Shown piece by piece: positions 45,080 to 54,195 of a stretch of 64,000 nt of DNA. The stretch comes from Microvirga vignae. GTDB taxonomy: Bacteria; Pseudomonadota; Alphaproteobacteria; Rhizobiales; Beijerinckiaceae. Position 1 is the first letter of the stretch, and every line of letters starts with the position of its first letter. The stretch lies in the NCBI RefSeq assembly GCF_001017175.1, contig NZ_LCYG01000016.1, positions 294,569-358,568 on the forward strand. Reading direction: 5' to 3'. The notes beneath the pieces were generated by a model that ran no database searches, was not told the origin of the DNA, and was given only the letters and a program-made list of their open reading frames with translations. Position numbers and translations under genes: made by a program.

Positions 45080-47647
45080 CTACTCGGCAGCCATAGGAGT
45101 TAGCGCGGAGGGGCCGGATCGGCCATCGGAGGGAGATTCCTGCCGGTCATTGGGGAAGATGCAGGTCACCGTGGTGCCCTGGCCCGGCGCGGAGGTGAGA
45201 TCGATGCGCCCGCCGTGAAGCTCCACGAAGGAGCGGACGATGGACAACCCCAAGCCCACGCCCCGGTGGCGGGTGCCCAATGTGTGGCTCTCGAAACGCT
45301 CGAAGATGCGCGCCTTGATCTCCGGCGGGATGCCACGGCCCTGGTCCTTCACCTCGAAGATGACCTCGCTGCCGCGCTTGCGGGCAGAGACCGTGATGGT
45401 CTGACCCGGCGAGGAGAAGCCCACCGCATTCGAGAGCAGATTGAACAGGATCTGCCGCACGCGCTTGCCATCCGCCACGAAGGTGCCGATGTCGCCCGGC
45501 GTATCGATGACGAGATGGAGCGATGATTCCGCCAGCCGATCCTCGAGCCCGCGCATCGCGGCCTCGATGGTGGAGCGGATATCGACGATCTCCGGCGTGA
45601 GCTCCAGCGAGCCTGTGTCGATGGAGGCAAGATCCAGGATGTCGTTGAGGATCGCGAGCAGCGCCGCCGAGGAGCGCATGATGTGATCCGCATAATCGCG
45701 TTGGCGCGGGTTGAGCGCGCCCACGGTCTCGTCGCCAAGCAACTGTGTGAAGCCGATGATGTTGGTGAGCGGCGAGCGCAGCTCGTACGACACGTGGTGC
45801 ACGAATTCGTCGCGAAGCCGCGAGGCACGCTCCAGCGCTTCGTTGCGCTCGGTGAGCGCGCGCTCCACGTTCACGCTCGCGGTGACATCGGTGAAGCTCA
45901 ACAGCGTCGCGCCGTCGGGCAGAGGTTGCGCCGTGCAATCGAGCGCCGAGCCATCAGGCCGCTCGATGCGGCAGGAGAGGCCCATGCGCATGTCGGCGAG
46001 GCCAACCACTGCGCCGCGAATGTCGATCCACGGCTCCTCTTGCGGCGCCAGCAGGCGGCAAGCCTTGATGATCGTTTCGACATGCGGATTCTGCGTCAGC
46101 ATGTCGGGGGCCAAGTTCCACATTTCCGCGAAGGCACGGTTGTGCAGCTTGAGGCGTCCGTCCGAGCCAAACACCGCCACGCCCTCTTTGAGCGTGTTGA
46201 GCGTCTCACCCTGCACTTGGGTCAGCGAGTTTACCTGCGATGCGAGTTCGAAGCGCTCGCTCACGTCGTCGAACAGATAGGTCACGCCGCCTTGCGGATT
46301 GGGATTGATCACCACACGCAAGGTGCGGCGGTCGGGCAGATGCCACCAGGTTTCCTGCTGCTCGACCGAGTGATAGCCGTTGAGGAAATCCGCCTTCCAG
46401 GCGCGGAAATCCGCTTGCTCCGGCAGCTTGCGCGCGGTGCGCAGACGATCAAGGACCTCGCTGTCCGTGGGACGCGAGGAGAGGAAGGCTGCATCCAGGC
46501 CCCAGAGGCGCTGATAAGCGGCGTTGCTGAAGATCAGCGTTTGCGATCCATCGAAGATCGCGACCGCCGTCGGGAGCTGATCGAGCGTGCGCACATGCGC
46601 ATCCATCTGCCGCTGCAGATCGGTGCGCACGGCCTCCAATTCCGATACGTCTACCGCAATGCCCGCGCTGCCGCCTGCGGTGGGGCGTTCGATCACATCG
46701 AGAACGGCGCGCTGGCCTGCAACGACGGCCGTCACACGCGCCGCATAGGTCGCATCGCTCTTGCGCTGGCGGCGCGCGTCGTCGCGCGCACGTTCGCTCA
46801 GGAGCTCGAGGGAGCGGGCAATCGCATCGTCGAGATTCGGCGCTTCGACGGCGCGTAAGTAGGCTTGGTTCGCCCAGAGCAGCTTGTCGTCCGCATCGCG
46901 GATCCAGAGCGGATAAGCCACGTCGTCGAGCAGCATGGTCATGGAGCGCAGATCGCTGCGTGCGTTGGCAAGATCAGCGCGTATCTTCAGCAGATCGGCG
47001 CGGTCGCCGGTCACGTCGCGCAGACGCAGGATCGCGCGGCCGCCGATGGTCCGGCCTTCCACATCGATGAAGCGGTTGGACAATGTGCGTGCCACCTGGC
47101 GGAACGCTTCGCCACGCTGCCTCAATTGCTCGAGGGATGATTCTGCGGCGGCCGCGTCGCTCGGCTGCATCCAGGTGCCGAAGGCAAGCGCGCGTCGGGC
47201 AGGCGCCCCCTCGCCGATGATGGAAGGATCGCCCTGGAAACGCGGCTCGCTGTCCCGTCCCTGCCAGCTCACCAGCAACTGCCGCTCGGAACCCATGAGC
47301 AGGGTTGCGAGATCATCCGAGCCGCGTAGAACCGCGAGCTCCTTTCGCAAGGCGCGTTCCACCCGCGCGGAGCGGCGCCGCTCCTGCATCAGCAACAGGG
47401 AGGTGATGGTGGTGAGCGACACGAGGCCCATGAAGAGGCCGAAGGCCGCAGCGCTGTGCAGGTTGAAACCGTAAAGATAAGCGAGGACGTCGGAGGCCTT
47501 TTCCATCAGCCGAAAGGGCTCGTCAGCGGCCAGCGCCGCTTGCGAGGTTCCGGAGAGAAGCGTCAGGCTCAAGGGCACGCGGACGAAGCCTGCGAGGATG
47601 CCTGCCTCGCCTCGGCTTCCGTTTTGATGCTCCCCTAGCCCGGCCAT
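45080..47647 (-). CDS. divL: DivL-type PAS-domain histidine pseudokinase (cell-cycle regulator)
   Basis: This membrane sensor in the CckA-CtrA pathway has 855 residues with a weak N-terminal hydrophobic stretch, a membrane segment (about 65-90), at least three PAS-like domains (about 240-590), a DHp helix and an HATPase domain with DQGRGIPPEI and GVGLGLSIV. The phosphorylatable His of the H-box is replaced by Tyr in HHVSYELRSPLTN (Y621), the hallmark of DivL. The start at 47647 follows GGGGGAGGA; a 40-codon longer frame (47767) is less likely. Its promoter has a perfect CtrA box. The identification is by motif and by synteny with tsaE. Confidence 0.88.
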   Translation of the reverse strand: MAGLGEHQNGSRGEAGILAGFVRVPLSLTLLSGTSQAALAADEPFRLMEKASDVLAYLYGFNLHSAAAFGLFMGLVSLTTITSLLLMQERRRSARVERALRKELAVLRGSDDLATLLMGSERQLLVSWQGRDSEPRFQGDPSIIGEGAPARRALAFGTWMQPSDAAAAESSLEQLRQRGEAFRQVARTLSNRFIDVEGRTIGGRAILRLRDVTGDRADLLKIRADLANARSDLRSMTMLLDDVAYPLWIRDADDKLLWANQAYLRAVEAPNLDDAIARSLELLSERARDDARRQRKSDATYAARVTAVVAGQRAVLDVIERPTAGGSAGIAVDVSELEAVRTDLQRQMDAHVRTLDQLPTAVAIFDGSQTLIFSNAAYQRLWGLDAAFLSSRPTDSEVLDRLRTARKLPEQADFRAWKADFLNGYHSVEQQETWWHLPDRRTLRVVINPNPQGGVTYLFDDVSERFELASQVNSLTQVQGETLNTLKEGVAVFGSDGRLKLHNRAFAEMWNLAPDMLTQNPHVETIIKACRLLAPQEEPWIDIRGAVVGLADMRMGLSCRIERPDGSALDCTAQPLPDGATLLSFTDVTASVNVERALTERNEALERASRLRDEFVHHVSYELRSPLTNIIGFTQLLGDETVGALNPRQRDYADHIMRSSAALLAILNDILDLASIDTGSLELTPEIVDIRSTIEAAMRGLEDRLAESSLHLVIDTPGDIGTFVADGKRVRQILFNLLSNAVGFSSPGQTITVSARKRGSEVIFEVKDQGRGIPPEIKARIFERFESHTLGTRHRGVGLGLSIVRSFVELHGGRIDLTSAPGQGTTVTCIFPNDRQESPSDGRSGPSALTPMAAE

Positions 47648-47844
47648 GCCGTGCGGTCCTCCCCCAATACAAGCGGCCTTCAACAGGCCAAGTGTGTTCA
47701 CGCCTCCGGAGCTTTTTCTATTGCTCCAGAAGAGATACCGCCTACGCATGAACGGAACTGCCGGCATGGTTTCACAAAAAACCGCGGTACCGCCGGTCGA
47801 ATCGCGTTCACTCTAGACCACCCCTGACTCCGCCAGGAAGAGGG

Positions 47845-47859
47845 TTAACGTCGGCTTAA
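47845..47859. promoter_or_regulatory. CtrA box in the divL promoter region
   Basis: TTAACGTCGGCTTAA is the complete TTAA-N7-TTAA consensus. It lies about 200 bp upstream of the likely divL start. GANTC sites at 47799, 47826 and 47940 surround it. Confidence 0.65.
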
Positions 47860-47960
47860 TCTTCCTTTGGAGAAGCTGTGCGCAATTGGTGGAAAGCTAT
47901 TGCATTTACGACACACGCATGACGCTGCGGCACTCTGTCGATTCGATCGTGGAAACTATG

Positions 47961-47988
47961 AAAAAGCCCGGCATGGAGCCGGGCTTTC
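47961..47988 (-). terminator. Rho-independent terminator of ahcY
   Basis: On the minus strand AGCCCGGC, a 5-base loop and GCCGGGCT are followed by TTTTC. It lies 29 bp after the ahcY stop. Confidence 0.92.
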
Positions 47989-48016
47989 TTGAGGCATTTC
48001 GTAAGGGAAGGGCCGA

Positions 48017-49417
48017 TCAGTAGCGGTAGTGGTCCGGCTTGAACGGGCCGGTCTCCTTGACGCCGATATAGGATGCCTGGTCGGGACGCAGCTTGGTGAG
48101 CTTCACGCCGATCTTCTCGAGGTGCAGGGCAGCCACCTTCTCGTCAAGGTGCTTGGGCAGGGTGTAGACCTTGCGCTCGTACTTGCCCTGGTTGGCGAAG
48201 AGCTCGATCTGAGCGAGCGTCTGGTTCGTGAAGGAGGCCGACATCACGAAGGACGGGTGACCCATGGCGTTGCCGAGGTTCACGAGGCGGCCTTCCGACA
48301 GCAGGATGATGCGGTGGCCGTCGGGGAACTCGATCTCGTCCACCTGCGGCTTCACGTTGTTCCACTTGAGGTTCTTGAGAGCCGCAACCTGGATCTCGTT
48401 GTCGAAGTGGCCGATGTTGCAGACGATGGCGCGGTCCTTCATCGCCCGCATGTGGTCGATGGTGATCACGTCCTTGTTGCCGGTCGCGGTGACGAAGATG
48501 TCGGCGCGGGGAGCAGCATCCTCCATCGTCGTGACCTCATAGCCTTCCATGGCGGCCTGGAGCGCGCAGATCGGATCGACTTCCGACACCAGCACGCGGC
48601 AGCCCGCCTGGCGCAAGCTGGCAGCCGAGCCCTTGCCCACGTCGCCGAAGCCCGCGACCATGGCGACCTTGCCGGCCATCATCACGTCCGTGCCGCGGCG
48701 GATGCCGTCGACCAGCGACTCGCGGCAGCCATAGAGGTTGTCGAACTTCGATTTCGTGACCGAGTCGTTCACGTTGATCGCGGGGAAGAGGAGCTTGCCC
48801 TCCTTCTCCATGATGTAGAGGCGGTGAACGCCGGTGGTGGTCTCTTCCGACACGCCCTTGATCGAGGCGGCGAGCTCGGCGAACCAGCCCTTCGGCTTCT
48901 CCGAGAGCAGGCGCTTGAGAAGGGCGAAGAAGACTTCCTCTTCCTCGGAGCCGGGCTTGTCGAGGAAGGCGGTGTCGCCCTGCTCGGCGCGCAGACCCAT
49001 GTGGACCAGCATGGTGGCGTCGCCGCCGTCGTCGAGGATCATGTTCGGCATGCCGCCATCATGCCAGTCGAAGAGCTTGGCGGTGAAGTCCCAGTACTCC
49101 TTCAGGGTCTCGCCCTTGTAGGCGAAGACCGGGATGCCGGCGGCGGCGATCGCAGCGGCAGCGTGGTCCTGGGTGGAGTAGATGTTGCAGGACACCCAGC
49201 GGATGTCGGCGCCGAGGCTTTTAAGGGTCTCGATCAGCACCGCGGTCTGGATCGTCATGTGGAGCGAGCCGGCGATGCGGGCGCCCTTCAGCGGCTGCTT
49301 GGGGCCGTATTCCTCGCGCACGGCCATGAGGCCCGGCATCTCGGTCTCGGCAATCGAGATCTCCTTGCGGCCGAAATCGGCGAGGCCGATGTCTTTAACG
49401 ATGTAGTCCTGAGCCAT
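48017..49417 (-). CDS. ahcY: Adenosylhomocysteinase (SAH hydrolase)
   Basis: It hydrolyses S-adenosylhomocysteine to adenosine and homocysteine, relieving product inhibition of methyltransferases. The 466-residue protein carries the NAD-binding motif [12 protein letters not shown] (about 255-266), the substrate region [13 protein letters not shown] and the C-terminal KPDHYRY. It is the longer bacterial/plant-type enzyme with an insertion of about 40 residues. The ATG at 49417 follows GGAGG. A 20-bp palindrome 74 bp upstream is a likely operator for SAM- or SAH-responsive control. Confidence 0.97.
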   Translation of the reverse strand: MAQDYIVKDIGLADFGRKEISIAETEMPGLMAVREEYGPKQPLKGARIAGSLHMTIQTAVLIETLKSLGADIRWVSCNIYSTQDHAAAAIAAAGIPVFAYKGETLKEYWDFTAKLFDWHDGGMPNMILDDGGDATMLVHMGLRAEQGDTAFLDKPGSEEEEVFFALLKRLLSEKPKGWFAELAASIKGVSEETTTGVHRLYIMEKEGKLLFPAINVNDSVTKSKFDNLYGCRESLVDGIRRGTDVMMAGKVAMVAGFGDVGKGSAASLRQAGCRVLVSEVDPICALQAAMEGYEVTTMEDAAPRADIFVTATGNKDVITIDHMRAMKDRAIVCNIGHFDNEIQVAALKNLKWNNVKPQVDEIEFPDGHRIILLSEGRLVNLGNAMGHPSFVMSASFTNQTLAQIELFANQGKYERKVYTLPKHLDEKVAALHLEKIGVKLTKLRPDQASYIGVKETGPFKPDHYRY

Positions 49418-49490
49418 GATGGCCTCCGTGCACCCGTGGGGTTTCAATTCGCGCTGTCTCTACCAGAGAGCCGCCCGGGAGGCAATCAAG

Positions 49491-49510
49491 ATATAAAGAT
49501 GTCTTTATAT
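49491..49510. promoter_or_regulatory. 20-bp palindromic operator upstream of ahcY
   Basis: ATATAAAGATGTCTTTATAT has 9-base perfect arms and a 2-base centre in GC-rich surroundings. Similar AT-rich palindromes precede SAM-cycle genes controlled by ArsR-family regulators (SahR/SamR type); that comparison is from memory. Confidence 0.65.
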
Positions 49511-49600
49511 GCTTCGGTTTTTCCAAAGGCGCGCTTATCCCGTTGAACGATCTCAAAACCGCGCTGCGTCCGGAATGCTCTTCCCGTGCCTGATTTTCCT

Positions 49601-49708
49601 CGTCATGGCCGTCCCCGGACTCGATCCGGGGACCAGTCCCGGCCATCCACGCCTTTCATGCGCCCTAGCTTTAAGACGTGAATCCCCGGAACAAGTCCGG
49701 GGATGACG
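49601..49708. repeat. Palindromic repeat (family C)
   Basis: The left arm CGTCATGGCCGTCCCCGGAC and right arm GTCCGGGGATGACG enclose a second pair, CATCCACGCCTTT/AAGACGTG. It lies downstream of the HPr gene. Confidence 0.8.
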
Positions 49709-49749
49709 GGGCTTGAACCTTAAAGCGAGAGGGTGTGCGCTACTGGCGC

Positions 49750-50070
49750 TCACTCCTCCTCACCGAACTTGTTGGCGAGAAGGTCGTCGATGGCCTGGAG
49801 GCAGGCCTGGGCGTCCTGGCCCTTCGCGGCAACGGTGATCGTGGTCCCCTGAGCGGCGGCCAGGGTCAGGAGACCCATGATCGAGCGGCCGCCGACCGTC
49901 TCGCCGCAGCGGGTCACGGTCACGTCGGCGTCGAAGCGCTCGACGGTCTGCACGAACTTGGCCGATGCCCGGGCGTGCAGGCCCCGGCGATTGATGATCG
50001 GGAGCTCCCGGACCTCGGCCCCGTCGGGAACAGGAGACGGGGGGCAATCCTGGTCGAGGGGCTGATCCAT
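49750..50070 (-). CDS. HPr family phosphocarrier protein
   Basis: This is a 106-residue HPr (NPr-like) with a 20-residue N-terminal extension. The phosphorylated His32 is in NRRGLHARASAKFV, and the regulatory Ser63, target of HprK, is in GGRSIMGLLTLAAA. It passes phosphate to the EIIA encoded six bases upstream. No sugar permease genes are nearby, so it belongs to a regulatory PTS. The ATG at 50070 is chosen because the longer frame upstream is out of register with the EIIA gene. Confidence 0.94.
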   Translation of the reverse strand: MDQPLDQDCPPSPVPDGAEVRELPIINRRGLHARASAKFVQTVERFDADVTVTRCGETVGGRSIMGLLTLAAAQGTTITVAAKGQDAQACLQAIDDLLANKFGEEE

Positions 50071-50075
50071 GGTTC

Positions 50076-50477
50076 TTATTTTCCCGACAGAACGCGCGAG
50101 GCGATGTTGATGTATTTCCGCCCCGCCTCCTGCGCGTGGGAGACCGCGTCGTTCAAGGGCTCCTCGTCGCGGACGGAAGCCAGCTTGATGAGCATGGGCA
50201 GATTGATGCCGGCCACCACCTCGACGGAGCCGCCGTTCATGCAGGACAGGGCGAGGTTCGAGGGTGTCCCCCCGAACATGTCGGTCAGAACCACGACGCC
50301 TTGACCCGAGTTGACCCGGCACACGGCGGCCATGATGTCCTTGCGCCGTGTTTCCATGTCGTCGTCAGGGCCAATCGTGATCGTCTCAAGCTGCTCTTGA
50401 GGACCCACGACATGCTCCAGCGCGGCTTTGAATTCCGTCGCGAGCTGCCCGTGGGTGACGAGCACCATTCCAATCAT
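50076..50477 (-). CDS. PTS EIIA component, mannose family
   Basis: This is a 133-residue EIIA-Man domain. The active His9 lies in MVLVTHGQLATEF and the dimer segment VVVLTDMFGGTPSNLA is present. Encoded alone, without EIIB/EIIC, it most likely acts as a signalling output and not in sugar uptake, as in other alphaproteobacteria where HPr-EIIA follow chvG and hprK. The gap to hprK is 88 bp and to the HPr gene five bases. Confidence 0.93.
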   Translation of the reverse strand: MIGMVLVTHGQLATEFKAALEHVVGPQEQLETITIGPDDDMETRRKDIMAAVCRVNSGQGVVVLTDMFGGTPSNLALSCMNGGSVEVVAGINLPMLIKLASVRDEEPLNDAVSHAQEAGRKYINIASRVLSGK

Positions 50478-50565
50478 ATTGTTCCGAGTCCAAACGCTCC
50501 GAGAGCGGAGCCGCTATTTTGTGCACCGCGAAGCCAAGCGCAAGAGCATTGAGAGGAAAAGTTCA

Positions 50566-51021
50566 TCACAGTGTCAACACCGTGTCGCAAACACCACTCA
50601 GGCGCCCAAGGGCAATGCTCGCAAAACTTGCCCCGGCCCGCATGCGGATGCGAGGGACCATGACGCCGCATAGAACAATGTTTCCGTCTTCCGCTTCCGG
50701 AAAGCGCGGCGGGTCTTCGCTGAGATCGATGACGAGGCGGATGACGGCGGCGGGCTCGTAGGGCTGACGGGTGATGCCCAGACCATGGATCTCCAGGTGG
50801 CCGGCGAGCGGCTCCACCGGGCTTGCCAGGAGGCGCCCGTGCTCGACGCGGAGACTGGTTCTGTCATCGCCGACAAGGCAGCCGAACCGGCCTGCCTGGA
50901 TGGCGTGAAGCACCATCTCTCGCGCCAGGGTCGATTTGCCCGAGCCCGAGCGACCCCGGATCAGAACACCGGCTTCGCCGATGACGACGCAGGACGCATG
51001 GATGGTTTCAGGCTGGCTCAA
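50566..51021 (-). CDS. hprK: Short alphaproteobacterial HPr kinase/phosphorylase
   Basis: It phosphorylates and dephosphorylates the regulatory serine of HPr. The 151-residue protein consists of only the C-terminal catalytic half of Bacillus-type HprK; the P-loop GRSGSGKST is at 23-31, and LVGDDRTSL is the metal region. This truncated form is normal in alphaproteobacteria. It overlaps the chvG stop by four bases, coupling the PTS regulator to the ChvGI system. Confidence 0.92.
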   Translation of the reverse strand: MSQPETIHASCVVIGEAGVLIRGRSGSGKSTLAREMVLHAIQAGRFGCLVGDDRTSLRVEHGRLLASPVEPLAGHLEIHGLGITRQPYEPAAVIRLVIDLSEDPPRFPEAEDGNIVLCGVMVPRIRMRAGASFASIALGRLSGVCDTVLTL

Positions 51022-52892
51022 GGCGTCTTCTCTCCTTCAGCCTTTCTAGCCTGTTCCCGCCTGGCCGCCTCCTTCTTCGCCTGCTCCTTCTTGCCCTTCG
51101 GATTCTCGGCCGTGGGCAGGCGGATGATGAAGCGGGCGCCGAGCCGCTTCGGCTCGCCGGTCTCGTCCGGCGGGCCGAGCCGGTTTTCGGCACGGATCTT
51201 GCCGCGATGAGCCTCGATGATCTGCCGGGAGATCGACAGCCCCAGGCCGGAATTCTGGCCGAAGCCCTGGTTGGGCCGGTCCGTGTAAAAGCGCTCGAAG
51301 ATGCGGTCCAGGGCATCGGGCTCGATGCCCGGACCGTTGTCCTCCACCAGGACCTCGGCCTCGGTCTTCCGCCGCCGCAACGTCACGCGCACCGGTGCAT
51401 CGGGAGGCGAGAAGGAGCGGGCATTGTCGATGAGGTTGTTGAACACCTGGCCAAGACGGCTGTCATGGCCGAGGACCAGGAAGGCATCGCGGCCGCGCGG
51501 ATGGCTCTCGATGCTGAGCTCGACGAGCGGGTCGTGCTCCTGCCGACGCTCGTTGGCCACCGACACCACCGCATCGAGCAGACGCGTCATGTCCACCGGT
51601 TCCGCATCGGCACGGGCGAGTTCCGCATCGAGCCGCGAGGCATCGGAGATGTCGCTGATGAGCCGGTCGAGGCGCTTCACGTCGTGCTGAATGATCGACA
51701 TGAGGCGCCCGCGGGATTCGTCGCTGCGGGCGAGAGGCAGGGTTTCCACGGCGCTCCGGAGCGACGTGAGCGGGTTCTTCAGCTCATGCGCCACGTCCGC
51801 CGCAAAGCTCTCGATGGCGTCGATGCGATTGTAGAGCGCCTTCGTCATGTCGCGCAGCGCGCCGGACAGGTGGCCGATCTCGTCCGAGCGATTGGTGAAA
51901 TCCGGGATCTCCTGGCGGGACTTGGTGCCCCAGCGAACGCGCTCCGCTGCTTCCGCCAAGCGGCGCACGGGGCCCGCGATCGCGCCTGCGAGGAAAAGCG
52001 AGAGCACGATCATCACGACCGCCGCCACCAGGAACACCTGGAGCAATGCAAAGCGTTCGGAGGCGATGATGGCGTCGATGTCGCCTTCCTGCGTCGAGAG
52101 CAGCAATACGCCCTGCACCGTGCGAAAGCGCTGGATCGGCACTGCGACGGAGACGATGGTCTCGCCGCGCGTGTTCACACGCACCACACTCGATTGCTGG
52201 CCTGAGAAGGCCTGCTGGACTTCCGAGAGGGACTTGCCGTTGACGGGGCCCGCCTCCTCCTGCACCGGGCGCTTGGTGCGCCGGAACATCTTGCGCACGC
52301 TGTTCCAGGTGCGCTCGATGGTGCTTGCCGTATCCTCCACATTGGCGACCGGCGGCAGGTCCATCCGCAGGATGTCGCCGCGGGAATAGAAGTTGCGGGA
52401 ATCGAGCAGGAGCAGGCCGTCCCGGTCGAAGATGCGGGCGCGGGTCTGGGTGGGGGTCACGAGACGCCGCAGCAGGGGGGCGACGCGCTCCGGGTTGATG
52501 GAGAATTCGAGCGAGGAGAGGCTCTCGTCGTTCAGGCGCTCGGTCTCGCCCGCCTGCATCTGGAGGAGCTGGTCAGGATCGAGGGTGATGGTGTTGGTTT
52601 CCACCGTCGCGGAGCTCGCGATGGCGCCGGCGATGATCTCGCCTTGCGTGAGCAGGCTCTGCACCCGCGCCTCGATGAGGCCTTCGCGGAACTGGTTGAG
52701 GTAGAGAAAGCCCACGAGTAGGGCCACGAGGCCCGCGAGATTGAGCACGACGATGCGACGCGTCAGGCTCGACGAGGCGCGCTGGTAGAGCATGCGGCCG
52801 AAATCCTGCAGCCGCGCCAGGATGCCACGAGGAGCAGGCGGATCGTCGGGCGACGCCTCGGCGTGGATGGGATCAGCCTTCATGCCACTCAT
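51018..52892 (-). CDS. chvG: Sensor histidine kinase ChvG (ExoS family)
   Basis: This is the envelope- and acid-responsive sensor partner of ChvI. The 624-residue protein has two membrane segments (about 47-65 and 282-306) around a periplasmic sensor domain, then HAMP, the H-box FAADVAHELKNPLTSL with His369, and an HATPase domain with DNGPGIEPDAL and GLGLSISR. The Lys/Glu-rich C-terminal tail (GKKEQAKKEAARREQ) is probably disordered. It lies 84 bp downstream of chvI and overlaps hprK by four bases. Confidence 0.94.
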   Translation of the reverse strand: MSGMKADPIHAEASPDDPPAPRGILARLQDFGRMLYQRASSSLTRRIVVLNLAGLVALLVGFLYLNQFREGLIEARVQSLLTQGEIIAGAIASSATVETNTITLDPDQLLQMQAGETERLNDESLSSLEFSINPERVAPLLRRLVTPTQTRARIFDRDGLLLLDSRNFYSRGDILRMDLPPVANVEDTASTIERTWNSVRKMFRRTKRPVQEEAGPVNGKSLSEVQQAFSGQQSSVVRVNTRGETIVSVAVPIQRFRTVQGVLLLSTQEGDIDAIIASERFALLQVFLVAAVVMIVLSLFLAGAIAGPVRRLAEAAERVRWGTKSRQEIPDFTNRSDEIGHLSGALRDMTKALYNRIDAIESFAADVAHELKNPLTSLRSAVETLPLARSDESRGRLMSIIQHDVKRLDRLISDISDASRLDAELARADAEPVDMTRLLDAVVSVANERRQEHDPLVELSIESHPRGRDAFLVLGHDSRLGQVFNNLIDNARSFSPPDAPVRVTLRRRKTEAEVLVEDNGPGIEPDALDRIFERFYTDRPNQGFGQNSGLGLSISRQIIEAHRGKIRAENRLGPPDETGEPKRLGARFIIRLPTAENPKGKKEQAKKEAARREQARKAEGEKTP

Positions 52893-52976
52893 TCAGCCAC
52901 GGCCCGAGAGATCTTTTCGGACCATGCCCGTCTTTCCTGGTTGTCCTCTGCCGTCGAAGGCAGGCGTCTTCAGGCG

Positions 52977-53675
52977 TTAAGCTTCCTTGAAGCGATAGCC
53001 GACGCCGTAAAGGGTCTCGATCATTTCGAAACTTGGGTCAACCACCTTGAACTTTTTGCGCAGGCGCTTGATGTGGCTGTCGATGGTGCGGTCGTCCACA
53101 TAGACCTGATCGTCATAGGCAGCATCCATCAGGGCATTGCGGCTTTTCACCACGCCGGGGCGTGTGGCGAGCGCCTGCAGGATCAGGAATTCGGTCACGG
53201 TGAGCGTCACCGGCTCGCCCTTCCAGGTGCAGGCGTGGCGCTCCGGGTCCATCTTCAGCTGGCCGCGCTCCAGGGCCTTCGGGTCGGCCTCTTTGGGGGC
53301 GCTCTGGTCCTTGGGAGCGAAGCGGCGCAGCACCGCCTTCACGCGCTCGACCAGGAGGCGCTGGGAGAAGGGCTTCCGGATGAAGTCGTCCGCGCCCATT
53401 TTCAGGCCGAACAATTCGTCGATCTCCTCGTCCTTGGAGGTCAGGAAGATCACGGGCAGGTCAGACTTCTGGCGCAGGCGCCGCAGCAGCTCCATGCCGT
53501 CCATGCGCGGCATCTTGATGTCGAAGATGGCAAGATCCGGCGGCGCATGCTTCAGGCCGTCGAGGGCGGAGGCCCCGTCGGTATAGGTCTGGATGCGATA
53601 TCCCTCCGCCTCAAGGGCGATCGACACGGAAGTCAGGATGTTGCGATCGTCATCGACAAGAGCGATCGTGGGCAT
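52977..53675 (-). CDS. chvI: Response regulator ChvI
   Basis: This OmpR/PhoB-type regulator is phosphorylated by ChvG. The 232-residue protein has a receiver domain with the acidic pair DDD at 8-10, Asp52 in [10 protein letters not shown] and the conserved Lys in RKPFSQR, followed by a winged-helix domain ending GVGYRFKEA. The ATG at 53675 follows AGGGAAGAG; an 18-codon longer frame is not family-like. It is the first gene of the chvI-chvG-hprK-EIIA-HPr unit and diverges from pckA. Confidence 0.96.
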   Translation of the reverse strand: MPTIALVDDDRNILTSVSIALEAEGYRIQTYTDGASALDGLKHAPPDLAIFDIKMPRMDGMELLRRLRQKSDLPVIFLTSKDEEIDELFGLKMGADDFIRKPFSQRLLVERVKAVLRRFAPKDQSAPKEADPKALERGQLKMDPERHACTWKGEPVTLTVTEFLILQALATRPGVVKSRNALMDAAYDDQVYVDDRTIDSHIKRLRKKFKVVDPSFEMIETLYGVGYRFKEA

Positions 53676-54195
53676 GAACTCTTCCCTAAGCTTACACGGA
53701 CGATGGTCGCGTGACGTATCGTTCGACAACGCAGAAGGCCTTAAAGTGTGCCCAACTGCGCCTTACTCGTGGCATAAATATGGTTACACACAGCCCAAGT
53801 ACCAGGGCTAAGCCATGCGATAGTGGTGTCCAGGAAGCGCGCGTTCAACAGGAGATGAATGATCCCAGGCCATTTTCGGCCCGATTTGCCGCACGAGAAG
53901 GGCTGCCCAGAGCCTGGAAGCATTGCACGATGGAGGCCTCTCCCGTCAATCCTTCCAAAGAACTCTGCGGCAAATGCTGAAAATCCAGGCGAACTACCCT
54001 GGATGGGTCTAGCGCCGCAAAAAATAGAATGCCATGGAATGCCCTCGGTTGACGGCTTAGCCGCCTGACCTAAACATCCTTAGTTCAAGCGGATTTGCGG
54101 GAGTGGACTGCACCGCTTGAGTGCAACAATGTGACGGCCATCTGAAAGGCGGCACATCCGGCTGCTCGACGATCGGCGACCAGGAGAAGTCTTCC
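53676..54195. promoter_or_regulatory. chvI-pckA divergent intergenic region
   Basis: There is no convincing gene in these 520 bp. It must hold divergent promoters for chvI and pckA. An 8-bp perfect inverted repeat TCAAGCGG/CCGCTTGA (54085-54092 and 54113-54120) lies about 75 bp before the pckA start. Short frames present here have no ribosome site or family resemblance. Confidence 0.55.

Larger units (their letters stand above)
49418..49749. other. ahcY upstream region with operator and repeat
   Basis: There is no gene in these 332 bp. It contains the palindromic operator at 49491-49510 near ahcY and a family C repeat at 49601-49708 (CGTCATGGCCGTCCCCGGAC to GTCCGGGGATGACG) near the HPr stop. 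Confidence 0.8.

Noticed and set aside
49418-49500. SAH or SAM riboswitch upstream of ahcY
   Set aside because: I could not find the conserved core of these riboswitches; the palindrome at 49491-49510 looks like a protein operator.
48029-49546. 505-residue plus-strand frame opposite ahcY
   Set aside because: A mirror of ahcY codons rich in Val/Leu/Asp/His, with no motif; rejected as a GC artefact.
53694-53760. CtrA site near chvI
   Set aside because: CCTAAGCTTACAC and GCCTTAAAG resemble half-sites only; no TTAA-N7-TTAA spacing was found.
53711-53980. 89-residue plus-strand frame between chvI and pckA
   Set aside because: No ribosome site, no recognisable feature, and it lies where divergent promoters are needed.
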